A DNA stretch of 64,000 nt from Gemmiger sp. An120 (lineage in GTDB: Bacteria > Bacillota > Clostridia > Oscillospirales > Ruminococcaceae): assembly GCF_002160955.1 (NCBI RefSeq), contig NZ_NFLN01000008.1, positions 62,001 to 126,000 of the forward strand. The letters run 5' to 3'. Each line of letters starts with the position of its first letter. The first letter of the stretch is position 1. Below are positions 24,101-32,724 of the stretch, in pieces. The notes under the pieces were generated by a model. That model was not told the DNA's origin, did no database searches, and saw only the letters and a list, made by a program, of their open reading frames with translations. Made by a program: the position numbers and the translations under genes.

Positions 24101-24568
24101 ATGCGCATCCGTCCCTATACCGCCGCCGACTGTCCGGCGGTGCTGGCGCTGTTTTACCACACGGTGCACACCGTGAACCGGCGGGATTACGCCCCCGACC
24201 AGCTGGACGCCTGGGCCCCGGCCGACCCGGACACGGCCCGCTGGGACAGCTCGCTGCGCCAGCACACCGCGCTGGTGGCGGAGGACGAGGCGGGCCGTCT
24301 GCTGGGGTTTGCCGACATGGATGTGGCCGCCGGGTATCTGGACCGGCTGTATGTGGCGGCCGGCTGCCAACGGCAGGGGGTGGGCACCGCTTTGTGCGAC
24401 GCGCTGGAGGGGCTGCTGGCCCCCGGCACACAGGTGACGGTGCACGCCTCTCTGACCGCCCGGCCCTTTTTTGAGGCCCGGGGCTACCGGGTGGTACACA
24501 CCCGGCAGGTGGAACGCCGGGGCGTGATCCTGACCAACCTGCTCATGGAAAAGCGGATGCCCGGCTGA
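24101..24568 (+). CDS. GNAT-family N-acetyltransferase
   Basis: 155-aa GNAT protein of the YafP-like type: MRIRPYTAADCPAVLALFYHTVHTVN at the start, then LGFADMDVAAGYLDRLYVAA leading into the acetyl-CoA loop QRQGVGTAL, and FFEARGYRVVHTRQVERRG at the end. Acceptor unknown. AAGGAGG at 24087-24093. It is unrelated in sequence to the preceding GNAT beyond the fold and is separated from it by a terminator. Confidence 0.88.
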   Translation: MRIRPYTAADCPAVLALFYHTVHTVNRRDYAPDQLDAWAPADPDTARWDSSLRQHTALVAEDEAGRLLGFADMDVAAGYLDRLYVAAGCQRQGVGTALCDALEGLLAPGTQVTVHASLTARPFFEARGYRVVHTRQVERRGVILTNLLMEKRMPG

Positions 24569-24746
24569 GGGCCGCCGCTTTTCCTCTTTTTTTGGTCAAA
24601 GCGACCAAAAACGGGGCCCGCGGGGTGTCGAAAAAGGAAAGTATGACTATTGCGGCATTTGCCTTGTGATTTATGCCAAAAAGCAAACACAATCCCGGCG
24701 GCGGCTGGCTGGTTTTGGAGAAAAACCGGCGGGGGCTTGCAATTCC

Positions 24747-24786
24747 TTTACACGGCGTTTACACTTAAAGTAACCTGTTTGATTCT
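24747..24786 (+). promoter_or_regulatory. Probable promoter region of the purine operon
   Basis: Two TTTACAC copies (24747-24753 and 24758-24764) offer -35 elements; TAACCT at 24771-24776 (18-base spacer from the first) or GATTCT at 24781-24786 (17 from the second) are weak -10s. Transcription would start near 24785-24795. The remaining gap from 24569 holds TTTGGTC/GACCAAA and no gene. Confidence 0.4.
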
Positions 24787-24922
24787 TCGTGTAGGAGGGC
24801 TGCTGGAATGTTCAAGCAAAAAGGCAAGGCCGGTTTCGGCGGCCGGTACGGGCATGGGGCTTCTTGCAGGGATACGAGCAACCAATTCTAAAAGGCGGCA
24901 GTGTAAACTGCAGCCTTTTTTC
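24786..24922 (+). ncRNA. purE leader: candidate aptamer plus intrinsic terminator
   Basis: Closing stem TTCGTGT (24786-24792) with ATACGAG (24872-24878); inside, GCAAG (24824-24828) pairs with CTTGC (24863-24867) around a GGCCGG-rich hairpin. Then comes a terminator AAAAGGCGGCAG/CTGCAGCCTTTT (24890-24919) with a T run, 27 bases before purE. GGCTGC (24798-24803) can instead pair with GCAGCC (24910-24915) in the terminator, giving an alternative fold. Hallmarks of purine, ZTP, PRPP/ykkC or THF riboswitches are not evident to me. Confidence 0.5.
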
Positions 24923-24945
24923 ATTTGTAAGGGAGGCATCTTGTT

Positions 24946-25449
24946 ATGAGCGATACCAAAAAAGTAGCCGTTCTGATGGGCAGCGACAGCGACTGGCCGG
25001 TGGTCAAGGCCGCCTGCGCCCAGCTGAAAGAGTGGGAGATTCCCTTTGAGGCCCACATCCTCAGCGCCCACCGCACCCCCGCCGCCGCGGCGGAATTTGC
25101 CAAAAACGCCCGGGCCAACGGGTTTGGCGTGATCCTGTGTGCCGCCGGCATGGCCGCCCATCTGGCGGGCGCCATCGCCGCCAACACCACCCTGCCGGTG
25201 GTGGGCATCCCCATGAAGGGCGGCGCCATGGACGGGCTGGACGCTTTGCTGGCCACGGTGCAGATGCCCAGCGGCATTCCGGTGGCCACCGTGGCGCTGA
25301 ACGGCGCCAAGAACGCCGCCGTGCTGGCCGCCCAGATCCTGGCCGTGGCCGACGAGGCCCTGGCCGCCCGGCTGGACGCCGCCCGCGCCGCCATGGCCGA
25401 GCAGATCGCCAAAAAGGAAGCCGCGCTCCAGGCGGAGCTGAACGGCTGA
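24946..25449 (+). CDS. purE: 5-(carboxyamino)imidazole ribonucleotide mutase PurE
   Basis: Purine pathway enzyme (167 aa) that converts N5-CAIR to CAIR. GSDSDWPVVKAA at the N-terminus, the SAHRTP motif, AAGMAAHLAGAIAANT and GLDALLATVQMPSGIPVATV are class I features. Class I normally needs the N5-CAIR synthase PurK, and none is encoded in this operon or elsewhere in the window. AAGGGAGG precedes the ATG. First gene of a ten-gene operon whose leader carries a terminator. Confidence 0.94.
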   Translation: MSDTKKVAVLMGSDSDWPVVKAACAQLKEWEIPFEAHILSAHRTPAAAAEFAKNARANGFGVILCAAGMAAHLAGAIAANTTLPVVGIPMKGGAMDGLDALLATVQMPSGIPVATVALNGAKNAAVLAAQILAVADEALAARLDAARAAMAEQIAKKEAALQAELNG

Positions 25450-25503
25450 TCCCCCAACTTTGTATCCACACACCCATCTATACATAAAAAGGAGAAGAGA
25501 AAA

Positions 25504-26211
25504 ATGGAAAAGCGTGAACAGCTGTACGAAGGCAAGGCCAAGAAGGTATTCGCCACCGACGATCCCAACCTGGTGATCGTGGACTACAAGGACGACGCCA
25601 CCGCCGGCGACGGCGCCAAGAAGGGCACCATCCGGGGCAAGGGCGTTGTGAACAACAAGCTCAGCAACAACCTGATGAAGATGCTGGCTGAAAAAGGCGT
25701 GCCCACCCACTACGTGGAAGAGCTGAGCGACCGGGAGACCCTGGTCAAGAAGGTGCAGATCGTTCCCCTGGAGGTCATCGTGCGCAACGTGGCCGCCGGC
25801 AGCTTCTCCAAGCGTCTGGGCGTGACCGAGGGCACCCCGCTCAAATGCCCCACCCTGGAGTTCAGCTACAAGAACGACGAGTACCATGATCCCCTGATCA
25901 ACCACTACCATGCCCTGGCCCTGGGCCTGGCCACCCAGGAAGAGATCGACACCATCAGCGAGTACGCCTTCAAGGTGAACGAGATCCTGAGCGCCTACCT
26001 GCTGAACTTCAACATCCGCCTGATCGACTTCAAGCTGGAGTTCGGCCGCCTGCCCGACGGTACCATCGTGCTGGCCGACGAGATCAGTCCCGACACCTGC
26101 CGTTTCTGGGACGCCACCACCGGCGCCCATCTGGACAAGGACCTGTTCCGCCGGGATCTGGGCGGCGAGGAGGAAGCCTACCAGGAGGTCATGGCCCGTC
26201 TGCTGGGCTGA
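25504..26211 (+). CDS. purC: Phosphoribosylaminoimidazole-succinocarboxamide synthase PurC
   Basis: SAICAR synthase, 235 aa: ATP-dependent joining of CAIR and aspartate. It opens with [20 protein letters not shown] (glycine/Lys ATP site), has [14 protein letters not shown] and [11 protein letters not shown], and closes with [20 protein letters not shown] then [11 protein letters not shown], the two PurC signatures. Length is that of the Firmicute family. AAAAGGAG precedes the ATG; 54 bases after purE. Confidence 0.96.
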   Translation: MEKREQLYEGKAKKVFATDDPNLVIVDYKDDATAGDGAKKGTIRGKGVVNNKLSNNLMKMLAEKGVPTHYVEELSDRETLVKKVQIVPLEVIVRNVAAGSFSKRLGVTEGTPLKCPTLEFSYKNDEYHDPLINHYHALALGLATQEEIDTISEYAFKVNEILSAYLLNFNIRLIDFKLEFGRLPDGTIVLADEISPDTCRFWDATTGAHLDKDLFRRDLGGEEEAYQEVMARLLG

Positions 26212-26244
26212 GCCGCCGTATTCTGTTTGAGGGAAAGGGAAACT

Positions 26245-27684
26245 ATGGAAACGATCGACGCAAAACTGCATGAAGAATGCGGCGTGTTCGGCATCTACCG
26301 CCGGGACGAGGACCAGGACGTGGTGGCCACCACCTACTATGGTCTGTACGCGCTGCAGCACCGGGGCCAGGAAAGCTGCGGCATGGCCGTGAACGATGAC
26401 GGCGTGATCTACAAGCGCCGGGAACTGGGCCTGGTGAACGAGGTGTTCACCAAGCAGGTGCTGGAGACCATGCCCCGGGGCCGGATGTGCATCGGCCACT
26501 GCCGCTACGCCACCACCGGCACCCCGCTGCGCGCCAACGCCCAGCCCTTTGTGATCCGTCACATCAAGGGCGCCATGGCGCTGGCCCACAACGGCAACCT
26601 GACCAACTCCTACGAGCTGCGCCGGGACATCGAGCTGGGCGGCGGCATCTTCCACTCCACCAGCGACACCGAGGTGATCGCCTACACCATCACCCGCCAG
26701 CGGCTGGAGACCCACAGCATCGAGGAAGCGGTGGAAAAGAGCATGCCCCTGCTGAAAGGGGCCTACAGCCTGGTCATCATGAGCCCCCGCAAGCTGATCG
26801 CCGCCCGGGACCCCCACGGGTTCCGCCCGCTGTGCATCGGCAAGCTGGGCAACAGCGACGTGATCGCCAGCGAAAGCTGCGCCATCAGCGCCGCCGGCGG
26901 CGAATTCGTGCGGGACGTGGAGCCCGGCGAGATCGTGATCTTTGATGAGAACGGCATGCGCTCCATCCGCACCCACTGCGGCCAGCCCACCAGCCTGTGC
27001 GCCTTTGAATTTGTCTACATCGCCCGCCCCGACTCGGTGGTGGACGGGGCCTCGGTGCACCGGGCCCGCCGCCGGGCCGGCGCCTTCCTGGCGCTGGAGC
27101 ATCCGGTGCAGGCGGACGTGGTCATCGGCGTGCCGGATTCCGGCCTGGACGCGGCGCTGGGCTACTCCCAGCAGAGCGGCATCCCCTACGGCATCGGCTT
27201 TTTGAAGAACAAGTACATCGGCCGCACCTTTATCCAGCCCAACCAGAAGCAGCGGGAAAACACCGTGCGCATCAAGCTGAACCCCATCGCGGACACCGTG
27301 CGGGGCAAGCGGGTGGTGCTGGTGGACGACTCCATCGTGCGGGGCACCACCAGCCGCCAGATCGTGCAGCTGCTGCGGGAGGCCGGGGCTACCCAGGTGC
27401 ATTTCCTGTCCAGCGCGCCGGAATTTTTGTACCCCTGCTACTTCGGCGTGGACGTGGACAGCCGGAAAAACCTGATCGCCGCCAACCACACGCTGGAGGA
27501 GATGCGGGAGATCCTGGGGGTGGACAGCCTCGGTTTCCTGAGCCTGGAGGGGGTCAAGAAGATCGCCGAGGGCTGCAATCTGGGCCTGTGCACCGGCTGC
27601 TTTACCGGCCAGTACCCCGCCGACATCCCCGCCGTGACCGAAAAGAGCAAGTTTGAGAAGAAGCTCTCCGAGAGCATGGACTGA
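26245..27684 (+). CDS. purF: Amidophosphoribosyltransferase PurF
   Basis: Committed step of purine synthesis: PRPP plus glutamine to phosphoribosylamine. 479 aa. An 11-residue propeptide precedes the nucleophile C12 of ECGVFG, so it is the Bacillus-type enzyme that is processed. The glutaminase domain (12-240) contains GHCRYATTG and HNGNLTN; the PRPP loop VVLVDDSIVRGTT is at about 357-369. CAFEF, CYFG and the CTGC of GLCTGCFTGQYP match the four Cys that hold a 4Fe-4S cluster in the Bacillus enzyme, implying oxygen lability. The start at 26245 has AGGGAAAGGGA upstream. It follows purC by 33 bases. Confidence 0.96.
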   Translation: METIDAKLHEECGVFGIYRRDEDQDVVATTYYGLYALQHRGQESCGMAVNDDGVIYKRRELGLVNEVFTKQVLETMPRGRMCIGHCRYATTGTPLRANAQPFVIRHIKGAMALAHNGNLTNSYELRRDIELGGGIFHSTSDTEVIAYTITRQRLETHSIEEAVEKSMPLLKGAYSLVIMSPRKLIAARDPHGFRPLCIGKLGNSDVIASESCAISAAGGEFVRDVEPGEIVIFDENGMRSIRTHCGQPTSLCAFEFVYIARPDSVVDGASVHRARRRAGAFLALEHPVQADVVIGVPDSGLDAALGYSQQSGIPYGIGFLKNKYIGRTFIQPNQKQRENTVRIKLNPIADTVRGKRVVLVDDSIVRGTTSRQIVQLLREAGATQVHFLSSAPEFLYPCYFGVDVDSRKNLIAANHTLEEMREILGVDSLGFLSLEGVKKIAEGCNLGLCTGCFTGQYPADIPAVTEKSKFEKKLSESMD

Positions 27685-27706
27685 CAATAACAAAGGAGCC
27701 ATCGTC

Positions 27707-28750
27707 ATGGAAAAAAGCTATTCCGCCAGCTACGCCGCCGCCGGCGTGGACATCACCGCCGGCTACAGGGCGGTGGAACTGATGCGCCAGCACGTGGCCC
27801 GCACCCTGACCCCCGGCTGCATCGGCGGCCTGGGCGGCTTCGGCGGCCTGTTTGAACTGGACTGCACCAATATGCCCCATCCCGTGCTGATCAGCGGCAC
27901 CGACGGGGTGGGCACCAAGCTGAAACTGGCCTTTATGATGGACAAGCACGACACCGTGGGCATCGACTGCGTGGCCATGTGCGTGAACGACGTGATCTGT
28001 GCGGGCGCCAAGCCCCTGATCTTCCTGGACTACATTGCCTGCGGCAAGAACGTGCCGGAGAAGATCGCCCAGCTGGTGGCCGGTGTGGCCGAGGGCTGCG
28101 TGCAGGCCGGCTGCGCCCTGGTGGGCGGCGAGACCGCCGAGATGCCCGGTTTCTACCCGGAGGACGAGTACGACCTGGCGGGCTTTACCGTGGGCGCGGT
28201 GGACAAGAGCCGCCTGCTGGACAACAGCACCATGACCCCCGGCGACGTGCTGATCGCCCTGCCCAGCTCCGGCGTGCACTCCAACGGGTTCTCGCTGGTG
28301 CGCCGGGTGTTCGATCTGGAGCATGACCCCGAGGTTCTCACCCGCTACACCGAGGAACTGGGCCGCCCCCTGGGCGAAGCGCTTCTGGAGCCCACCCGCA
28401 TCTATGTGAAGCCGGTGCTGGCCCTGATGGAGCAGGTGACGGTGAAGGGCGTGAGCCACATCACCGGCGGCGGCTTCTACGAGAACATTCCCCGCAGCCT
28501 GAAAGAGGGCTGCTGCGCCCGCATCCGCAAGGCGGACGTGCGCACCCCGGCCCTGTTTGACCTGATCGCCAAGGTGGGCAACATCCCCGAGCGGGATATG
28601 TTCAACACCTTCAACATGGGCGTGGGCATGGTGCTGACCGTGGCCGCCGCCGATGCGGACAAGGCCCTGGCCGTGCTGCACGAGAACGGCGAACCCGGCG
28701 CCTGGAAACTGGGCGAGATCGCCGCCGGCAGCGGGGTGGAGCTATGCTGA
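27707..28750 (+). CDS. purM: Phosphoribosylformylglycinamidine cyclo-ligase PurM
   Basis: AIR synthase, 347 aa, ATP-dependent ring closure of FGAM. SYAAAGVDITAGYRAVELM at the N-terminus, GTDGVGTKLKLAF, DCVAMCVNDVICAGAKPLIF and GCALVGGETAEMPGFY are the family landmarks. AAAGGAG at 27692-27698 sets the ATG at 27707. It overlaps purN by 7 bases. Confidence 0.96.
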   Translation: MEKSYSASYAAAGVDITAGYRAVELMRQHVARTLTPGCIGGLGGFGGLFELDCTNMPHPVLISGTDGVGTKLKLAFMMDKHDTVGIDCVAMCVNDVICAGAKPLIFLDYIACGKNVPEKIAQLVAGVAEGCVQAGCALVGGETAEMPGFYPEDEYDLAGFTVGAVDKSRLLDNSTMTPGDVLIALPSSGVHSNGFSLVRRVFDLEHDPEVLTRYTEELGRPLGEALLEPTRIYVKPVLALMEQVTVKGVSHITGGGFYENIPRSLKEGCCARIRKADVRTPALFDLIAKVGNIPERDMFNTFNMGVGMVLTVAAADADKALAVLHENGEPGAWKLGEIAAGSGVELC

Positions 28751-29340
28751 AAGTAGCGGTTCTGGTATCCGGCGGCGGCACCAACCTGCAGGCCATCCTG
28801 GACGCCCAGGCCGCCGGGACCATCCCCCACGGGCAGGTAAGCCTGGTGGTGGCCTCGAAACCCGGGGTCTACGCCCTGGAACGGGCCGCCAGGGCCGGTG
28901 TGGAGAGCGCGGTGGTCAGCCGCCGGGACTATCCCAGCGCCGAGGCCTTTGACGCGGCCCTGCTGCACACCCTGCAGAGCCACGGCATCCAGCTGGTGGT
29001 GCTGGCGGGCTTTCTGTCGATTCTGGGGCCGTCGGTCATTGCGGCCTATCCGGACCGGATCGTGAACGTGCATCCCAGCCTGATCCCCAGCTTCTGCGGC
29101 GAGGGGTTCTACGGCCTGCGGGTACACGAGGCCGCCCTGGCCAAAGGGGTCAAGGTGACCGGCGCCACAGTGCATCTGGTGAACGAGGTGTGCGACGGCG
29201 GCCGCATCCTGCTGCAGAAAGCGGTGGATGTTGAACCCGGCGACACCCCGGAGATCCTGCAGAAGCGGGTGATGGAGCAGGCCGAATGGAAGCTGCTGCC
29301 CGCCGCCGTGGAGATGCTCTGCAAAGAATACGACAAGTAA
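28744..29340 (+). CDS. purN: Phosphoribosylglycinamide formyltransferase PurN
   Basis: GAR transformylase, 198 aa, using 10-formyl-tetrahydrofolate. VAVLVSGGGTNLQAILDA at the N-terminus, the formyl site LAGFLSILGPSVIAAYPDRI followed by NVHPSLIPSFCG, and GATVHLVNEVCDGG with the catalytic Asp. The start lies inside the end of purM, giving translational coupling. The expected N-H-D catalytic triad is present. Confidence 0.95.
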   Translation: MLKVAVLVSGGGTNLQAILDAQAAGTIPHGQVSLVVASKPGVYALERAARAGVESAVVSRRDYPSAEAFDAALLHTLQSHGIQLVVLAGFLSILGPSVIAAYPDRIVNVHPSLIPSFCGEGFYGLRVHEAALAKGVKVTGATVHLVNEVCDGGRILLQKAVDVEPGDTPEILQKRVMEQAEWKLLPAAVEMLCKEYDK

Positions 29341-29388
29341 AATTATACAGTTTGTATACGGCATCCGCCGTAAGAAAGGGAGCCGACG

Positions 29389-30138
29389 ATGGAAAAGATG
29401 GATCTGTACGCCCTGCTGCGGGAGAACACCTATCCGGGCCGGGGCATCGTGCTGGGGCTGGCCCCCAGCGGCAAAAAGGCCCTGATCGCCTACTTTATCA
29501 TGGGCCGCAGCGCCAACAGCCGCAATCGTATCTTTGATCCGCTGCCCGAACTGGACGGCATCTGCACCAAGGCTGCCGACCCGGCCAAGCTGGAGGACCC
29601 CAGCCTGATCATCTACAACCCGGTGCGCACCTGGGGCGACGTGACCATCGCCACCAACGGCGACCAGACCGACACGGTGTATGACTTCCTGGCGGCGGGC
29701 GGCAGCTTTGAGGACGCGCTGCGCACCCGCACCTTTGAGCCGGACGGTCCCAACTGGACCCCCCGCATCAGCGGCGTGGTGGAAGTGAGTGGCGGCGAAT
29801 GCGCCTACAAGCTGTCCATCCTGAAAAGCGCCGACGGCAACGGCGAAAGCTGCCGCCGGTACTTCTTCGAGTATCCCCAGCCGGTGGCCGGGGAGGGCCA
29901 TTTCATCCACACCTACAAATGCGACGGCAGCCCCATCCCCAGCTTTGAGGGCGAGCCGGAGCGGGTGAGCGTGCCGGAGGAGGCCGAGGACTTCGCAGTG
30001 GATATCTGGAACGCCCTGAACGAGGACAACAAGGTCAGCCTGTTTGTGCGGGCCATCGACCTGGCCACCCAGGAGACCGAGGACGTGATCATCAACAAAT
30101 ACGACCCGGTGTGGGACGAAGCCGGGGACGAGGAATAA
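29389..30138 (+). CDS. purO: IMP cyclohydrolase (PurO-type)
   Basis: 249-aa protein of the IMP_cyclohyd (PurO-like) family: closes FAICAR to IMP, the last step. NTYPGRGIVLGLAPSGKKAL and the next segment with YFIMGRSANSRNRIF are the family signature, followed by YNPVRTWGDVTIATNGDQTD. In most bacteria this activity is the N-terminal domain of PurH; here the following gene has only the other half, so the two together replace PurH. AAGGGAG sits six bases before the ATG; a second Met at 29398 is possible. Confidence 0.88.
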   Translation: MEKMDLYALLRENTYPGRGIVLGLAPSGKKALIAYFIMGRSANSRNRIFDPLPELDGICTKAADPAKLEDPSLIIYNPVRTWGDVTIATNGDQTDTVYDFLAAGGSFEDALRTRTFEPDGPNWTPRISGVVEVSGGECAYKLSILKSADGNGESCRRYFFEYPQPVAGEGHFIHTYKCDGSPIPSFEGEPERVSVPEEAEDFAVDIWNALNEDNKVSLFVRAIDLATQETEDVIINKYDPVWDEAGDEE

Positions 30139-30153
30139 AAGGGGGTAGACATC

Positions 30154-31326
30154 GTGACCGAAATGGAACTGAAATACGGCTGCAACCCGAACCAGAAACC
30201 CGCCCGGGTGTTCATGGAGCAGGGCGAGCTGCCCATCACCGTGCTGAACGGCAAGCCCGGCTACATCAACCTGCTGGACGCGCTGAACTCCTGGCAGCTG
30301 GTCAAGGAGCTGCGGGCCGCCGGCAATCTGCCCGCCGCCGCCAGCTTCAAGCATGTGTCCCCGGCGGGCGCGGCCTACGGCCTGCCCCTGGACGACACCC
30401 TGAAAAAGATGTACTTCTGCGAGGGGCTGGAGCTGTCCCCCCTGGCCTGTGCCTACGCCCGGGCCCGCGGCGCCGACCGCATGAGCAGCTTCGGCGACTG
30501 GATCGCCCTCTCCGACGAGTGCGACGAGTCCACCGCCAAGGTCATCCAGCATGAGGTGACCGACGGCATCATTGCCCCCGGCTACACCCCCGAGGCGCTG
30601 GCCATCCTGAAATCCAAGCGCAAGGGCAACTACAACATTGTGCAGATCGACCCGGACTACCAGCCCGCGCCCATCGAGCGCAAGCAGGTGTTCGGCGTGA
30701 CCTTCGAGCAGGGCCGCAACGACCTGGTCATCAACGAGGGTATGCTGGAGAACCTGGTCACCGAGAACAAGACCCTCACCGAGGAGCAGAAGCGGGATCT
30801 GGTGCTCTGCCTGATCACCCTGAAATACACCCAGTCCAACTCGGTCTGCTACGCCCAGGGCGGGCAGGTGATCGGCGTGGGCGCCGGCCAGCAGAGCCGC
30901 ATCCACTGCACCCGTCTGGCGGGCAACAAGGCGGACATCTGGCAGCTGCGCCATCATCCCAAGGTGCTGGCCCTGCCCTTCCGCGAGGATGTGAGCCGCC
31001 CCAACCGGGACAACGCCATCGACGTGTACATCTCCGACGAGTACGAGGACGTGATCGGCGAGGACGTCTGGGCCGAGACCTTCACCACCCGGCCCGAGCC
31101 CCTGACCGCCGCCGAGAAAAAGGAGTGGCTGGCCAAGGTCACCGGCGTGTGCCTGGGCAGCGACGCGTTCTTCCCCTTCGGCGACAACATCGAGCGGGCC
31201 CGCCGCAGCGGCGTGACCGCCATCGTGGAGCCCGGCGGCTCCATCCGGGATCAGCAGGTCATCGACACCTGCAACAAGTACGGCATCGCCATGGCCTTCT
31301 GCGGCCTGCGGCTGTTCCACCACTAA
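30154..31326 (+). CDS. purH: Stand-alone AICAR transformylase (PurH C-terminal type)
   Basis: 390-aa phosphoribosylaminoimidazolecarboxamide formyltransferase without the cyclohydrolase domain. MELKYGCNPNQKPARVF, ALNSWQLVKELR and AAASFKHVSPAGAAYG carry the Lys-His pair of the AICARFT site; KYTQSNSVCYA, VIGVGAGQQSRIHC and AIVEPGGSIRDQQVID follow in the usual order. Start is GTG at 30154 (AAAGGGGG eight bases before); ATG at 30163 would be 17 bases from the site. It pairs with the preceding IMP cyclohydrolase gene (15-base gap). Confidence 0.92.
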   Translation: MTEMELKYGCNPNQKPARVFMEQGELPITVLNGKPGYINLLDALNSWQLVKELRAAGNLPAAASFKHVSPAGAAYGLPLDDTLKKMYFCEGLELSPLACAYARARGADRMSSFGDWIALSDECDESTAKVIQHEVTDGIIAPGYTPEALAILKSKRKGNYNIVQIDPDYQPAPIERKQVFGVTFEQGRNDLVINEGMLENLVTENKTLTEEQKRDLVLCLITLKYTQSNSVCYAQGGQVIGVGAGQQSRIHCTRLAGNKADIWQLRHHPKVLALPFREDVSRPNRDNAIDVYISDEYEDVIGEDVWAETFTTRPEPLTAAEKKEWLAKVTGVCLGSDAFFPFGDNIERARRSGVTAIVEPGGSIRDQQVIDTCNKYGIAMAFCGLRLFHH

Positions 31327-31332
31327 TCAGTT

Positions 31333-31376
31333 ACCGCCGCCCCGGCACGAGTTTTCGCGCCCGGGGCTTTGGCGGT
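31333..31376 (+). other. Intercistronic hairpin purH-purD
   Basis: ACCGCC-GCCCCGG (31333-31345) pairs with CCGGGGC (31361-31367) and GGCGGT (31371-31376). No T run follows, so it looks like an mRNA-stabilising or processing structure more than a terminator. Confidence 0.5.
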
Positions 31377-31410
31377 TTCTCAGCCCAACGGAAAGGGGAG
31401 CATTCACGCT

Positions 31411-32712
31411 ATGAAAATTCTCGTAGTAGGCGGCGGCGGGCGGGAACACGCCATCCTGCGCGCGCTGCGCAAAAGCCCCGCGGCCACCGAGCTGTGGGCC
31501 GCGCCGGGCAACGGCGGCATTGCCGCCGACGGCTTTGTCTGCCGGGCGATTCCCGCCACCGATCTGGACGCCATGACGGCCTTTGCCAAGGAAGAAGCCT
31601 TTGACTATGTGGTGGTGGCCCCGGACGATCCGCTGGCCCTGGGGCTGGTGGACCGGCTGGCCGAAGCGGGCATCCCGGCCTTTGGCCCCAATGCCGCCGC
31701 GGCCCGCATCGAGGCCAGCAAGGTATTCAGCAAAAACCTGATGAAGCAGTACGGCATCCCCACCGCCGATTACGCGGTGTTTACCGAGCCCGCCGCCGCC
31801 CTGGCCTACATCCAGCAAAAGGGCAAGTACCCGGTGGTCATCAAGGCCGACGGGCTGGCCCTGGGCAAGGGCGTGCTGATCTGCCCCGACGAGGCCGCCG
31901 CCCGGGAAGCCCTCCACGAGATGATGGAGGAAAAGGTGTTCGGCGCCTCCGGCACCCGGGTGGTGGTGGAGGAATTCCTCACCGGGCCGGAGGTCAGCGT
32001 GCTGGCCTTCTGCGACGGCGAAACGGTCAAGCCCATGGTGTCCAGCATGGACCACAAGCGGGCGCTGGATAACGACGAGGGTCTGAACACCGGCGGCATG
32101 GGAACCATCGCCCCGAACCCCTTCTACACCCCGGCGGTGGCCGAGCGGTGCATGGAGGAGATCTTCCTGCCCACGGTGCGGGCCATGCAGGCGGAGGGCT
32201 GCCCCTTCAAGGGCTGTTTGTACTTCGGCCTGATGCTCACCCCGGACGGGCCCAAGGTGATCGAATACAACTGTCGCTTCGGCGACCCGGAGACCCAGGT
32301 GGTGCTGCCGCTGCTGCACAGCGATCTTTTGACCATCATGCAGGCCTGCACAAACGGCACCCTGGCCGACACCCCGGTGGAGTTTGACAAGGGCTCTGCC
32401 GCCTGCGTGATTCTGGCTAGCGGCGGCTATCCCCAGAAGTACCCCAAGGGCCTGCCCATTGAGGGCCTGGCGGAAAACGGCCAGCTGGCCCAGAGCGACG
32501 CGGTGGTCTACCACGCGGGCACCGCGGCCAAGGACGGCGGTCTGGTGACTGCCGGGGGCCGGGTACTGGGCGTCACCGCCACGGCGGCCGACCTGCCCGC
32601 GGCGCTGGCCAAAGCCTACGCCGCCGCCGCCTGCATCCGGTTCGAGGGGGCGCACAAGCGCACCGACATCGGCCGCCGGGCCCTTGCCGCCCTGGCCGAG
32701 CAAAACAAATAA
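31411..32712 (+). CDS. purD: Phosphoribosylamine-glycine ligase PurD
   Basis: GAR synthetase, 433 aa, ATP-grasp fold. MKILVVGGGGREHAILRALR and WAAPGNGGIAADG mark the N-terminal domain, KADGLALGKGVLI the ATP-grasp, and TGGMGTIAPNPFYTP plus EYNCRFGDPETQVVLPLL the metal and substrate region. AAAGGGG precedes the ATG at 31411. 84-base gap from purH holds the intercistronic hairpin. Confidence 0.95.
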   Translation: MKILVVGGGGREHAILRALRKSPAATELWAAPGNGGIAADGFVCRAIPATDLDAMTAFAKEEAFDYVVVAPDDPLALGLVDRLAEAGIPAFGPNAAAARIEASKVFSKNLMKQYGIPTADYAVFTEPAAALAYIQQKGKYPVVIKADGLALGKGVLICPDEAAAREALHEMMEEKVFGASGTRVVVEEFLTGPEVSVLAFCDGETVKPMVSSMDHKRALDNDEGLNTGGMGTIAPNPFYTPAVAERCMEEIFLPTVRAMQAEGCPFKGCLYFGLMLTPDGPKVIEYNCRFGDPETQVVLPLLHSDLLTIMQACTNGTLADTPVEFDKGSAACVILASGGYPQKYPKGLPIEGLAENGQLAQSDAVVYHAGTAAKDGGLVTAGGRVLGVTATAADLPAALAKAYAAAACIRFEGAHKRTDIGRRALAALAEQNK

Positions 32713-32724
32713 GGGGGAGTGCCC

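Noticed and set aside
24786-24922. Known purine-related riboswitch at purE
   Set aside because: I looked for the purine core, the ZTP CCGCCTGGGC, the ykkC/PRPP and the THF motifs and did not find them by eye, so the class is left open.
24650-24949. Possible 99-codon gene upstream of purE
   Set aside because: It has no ribosome site, unlikely composition, and covers the leader terminator.
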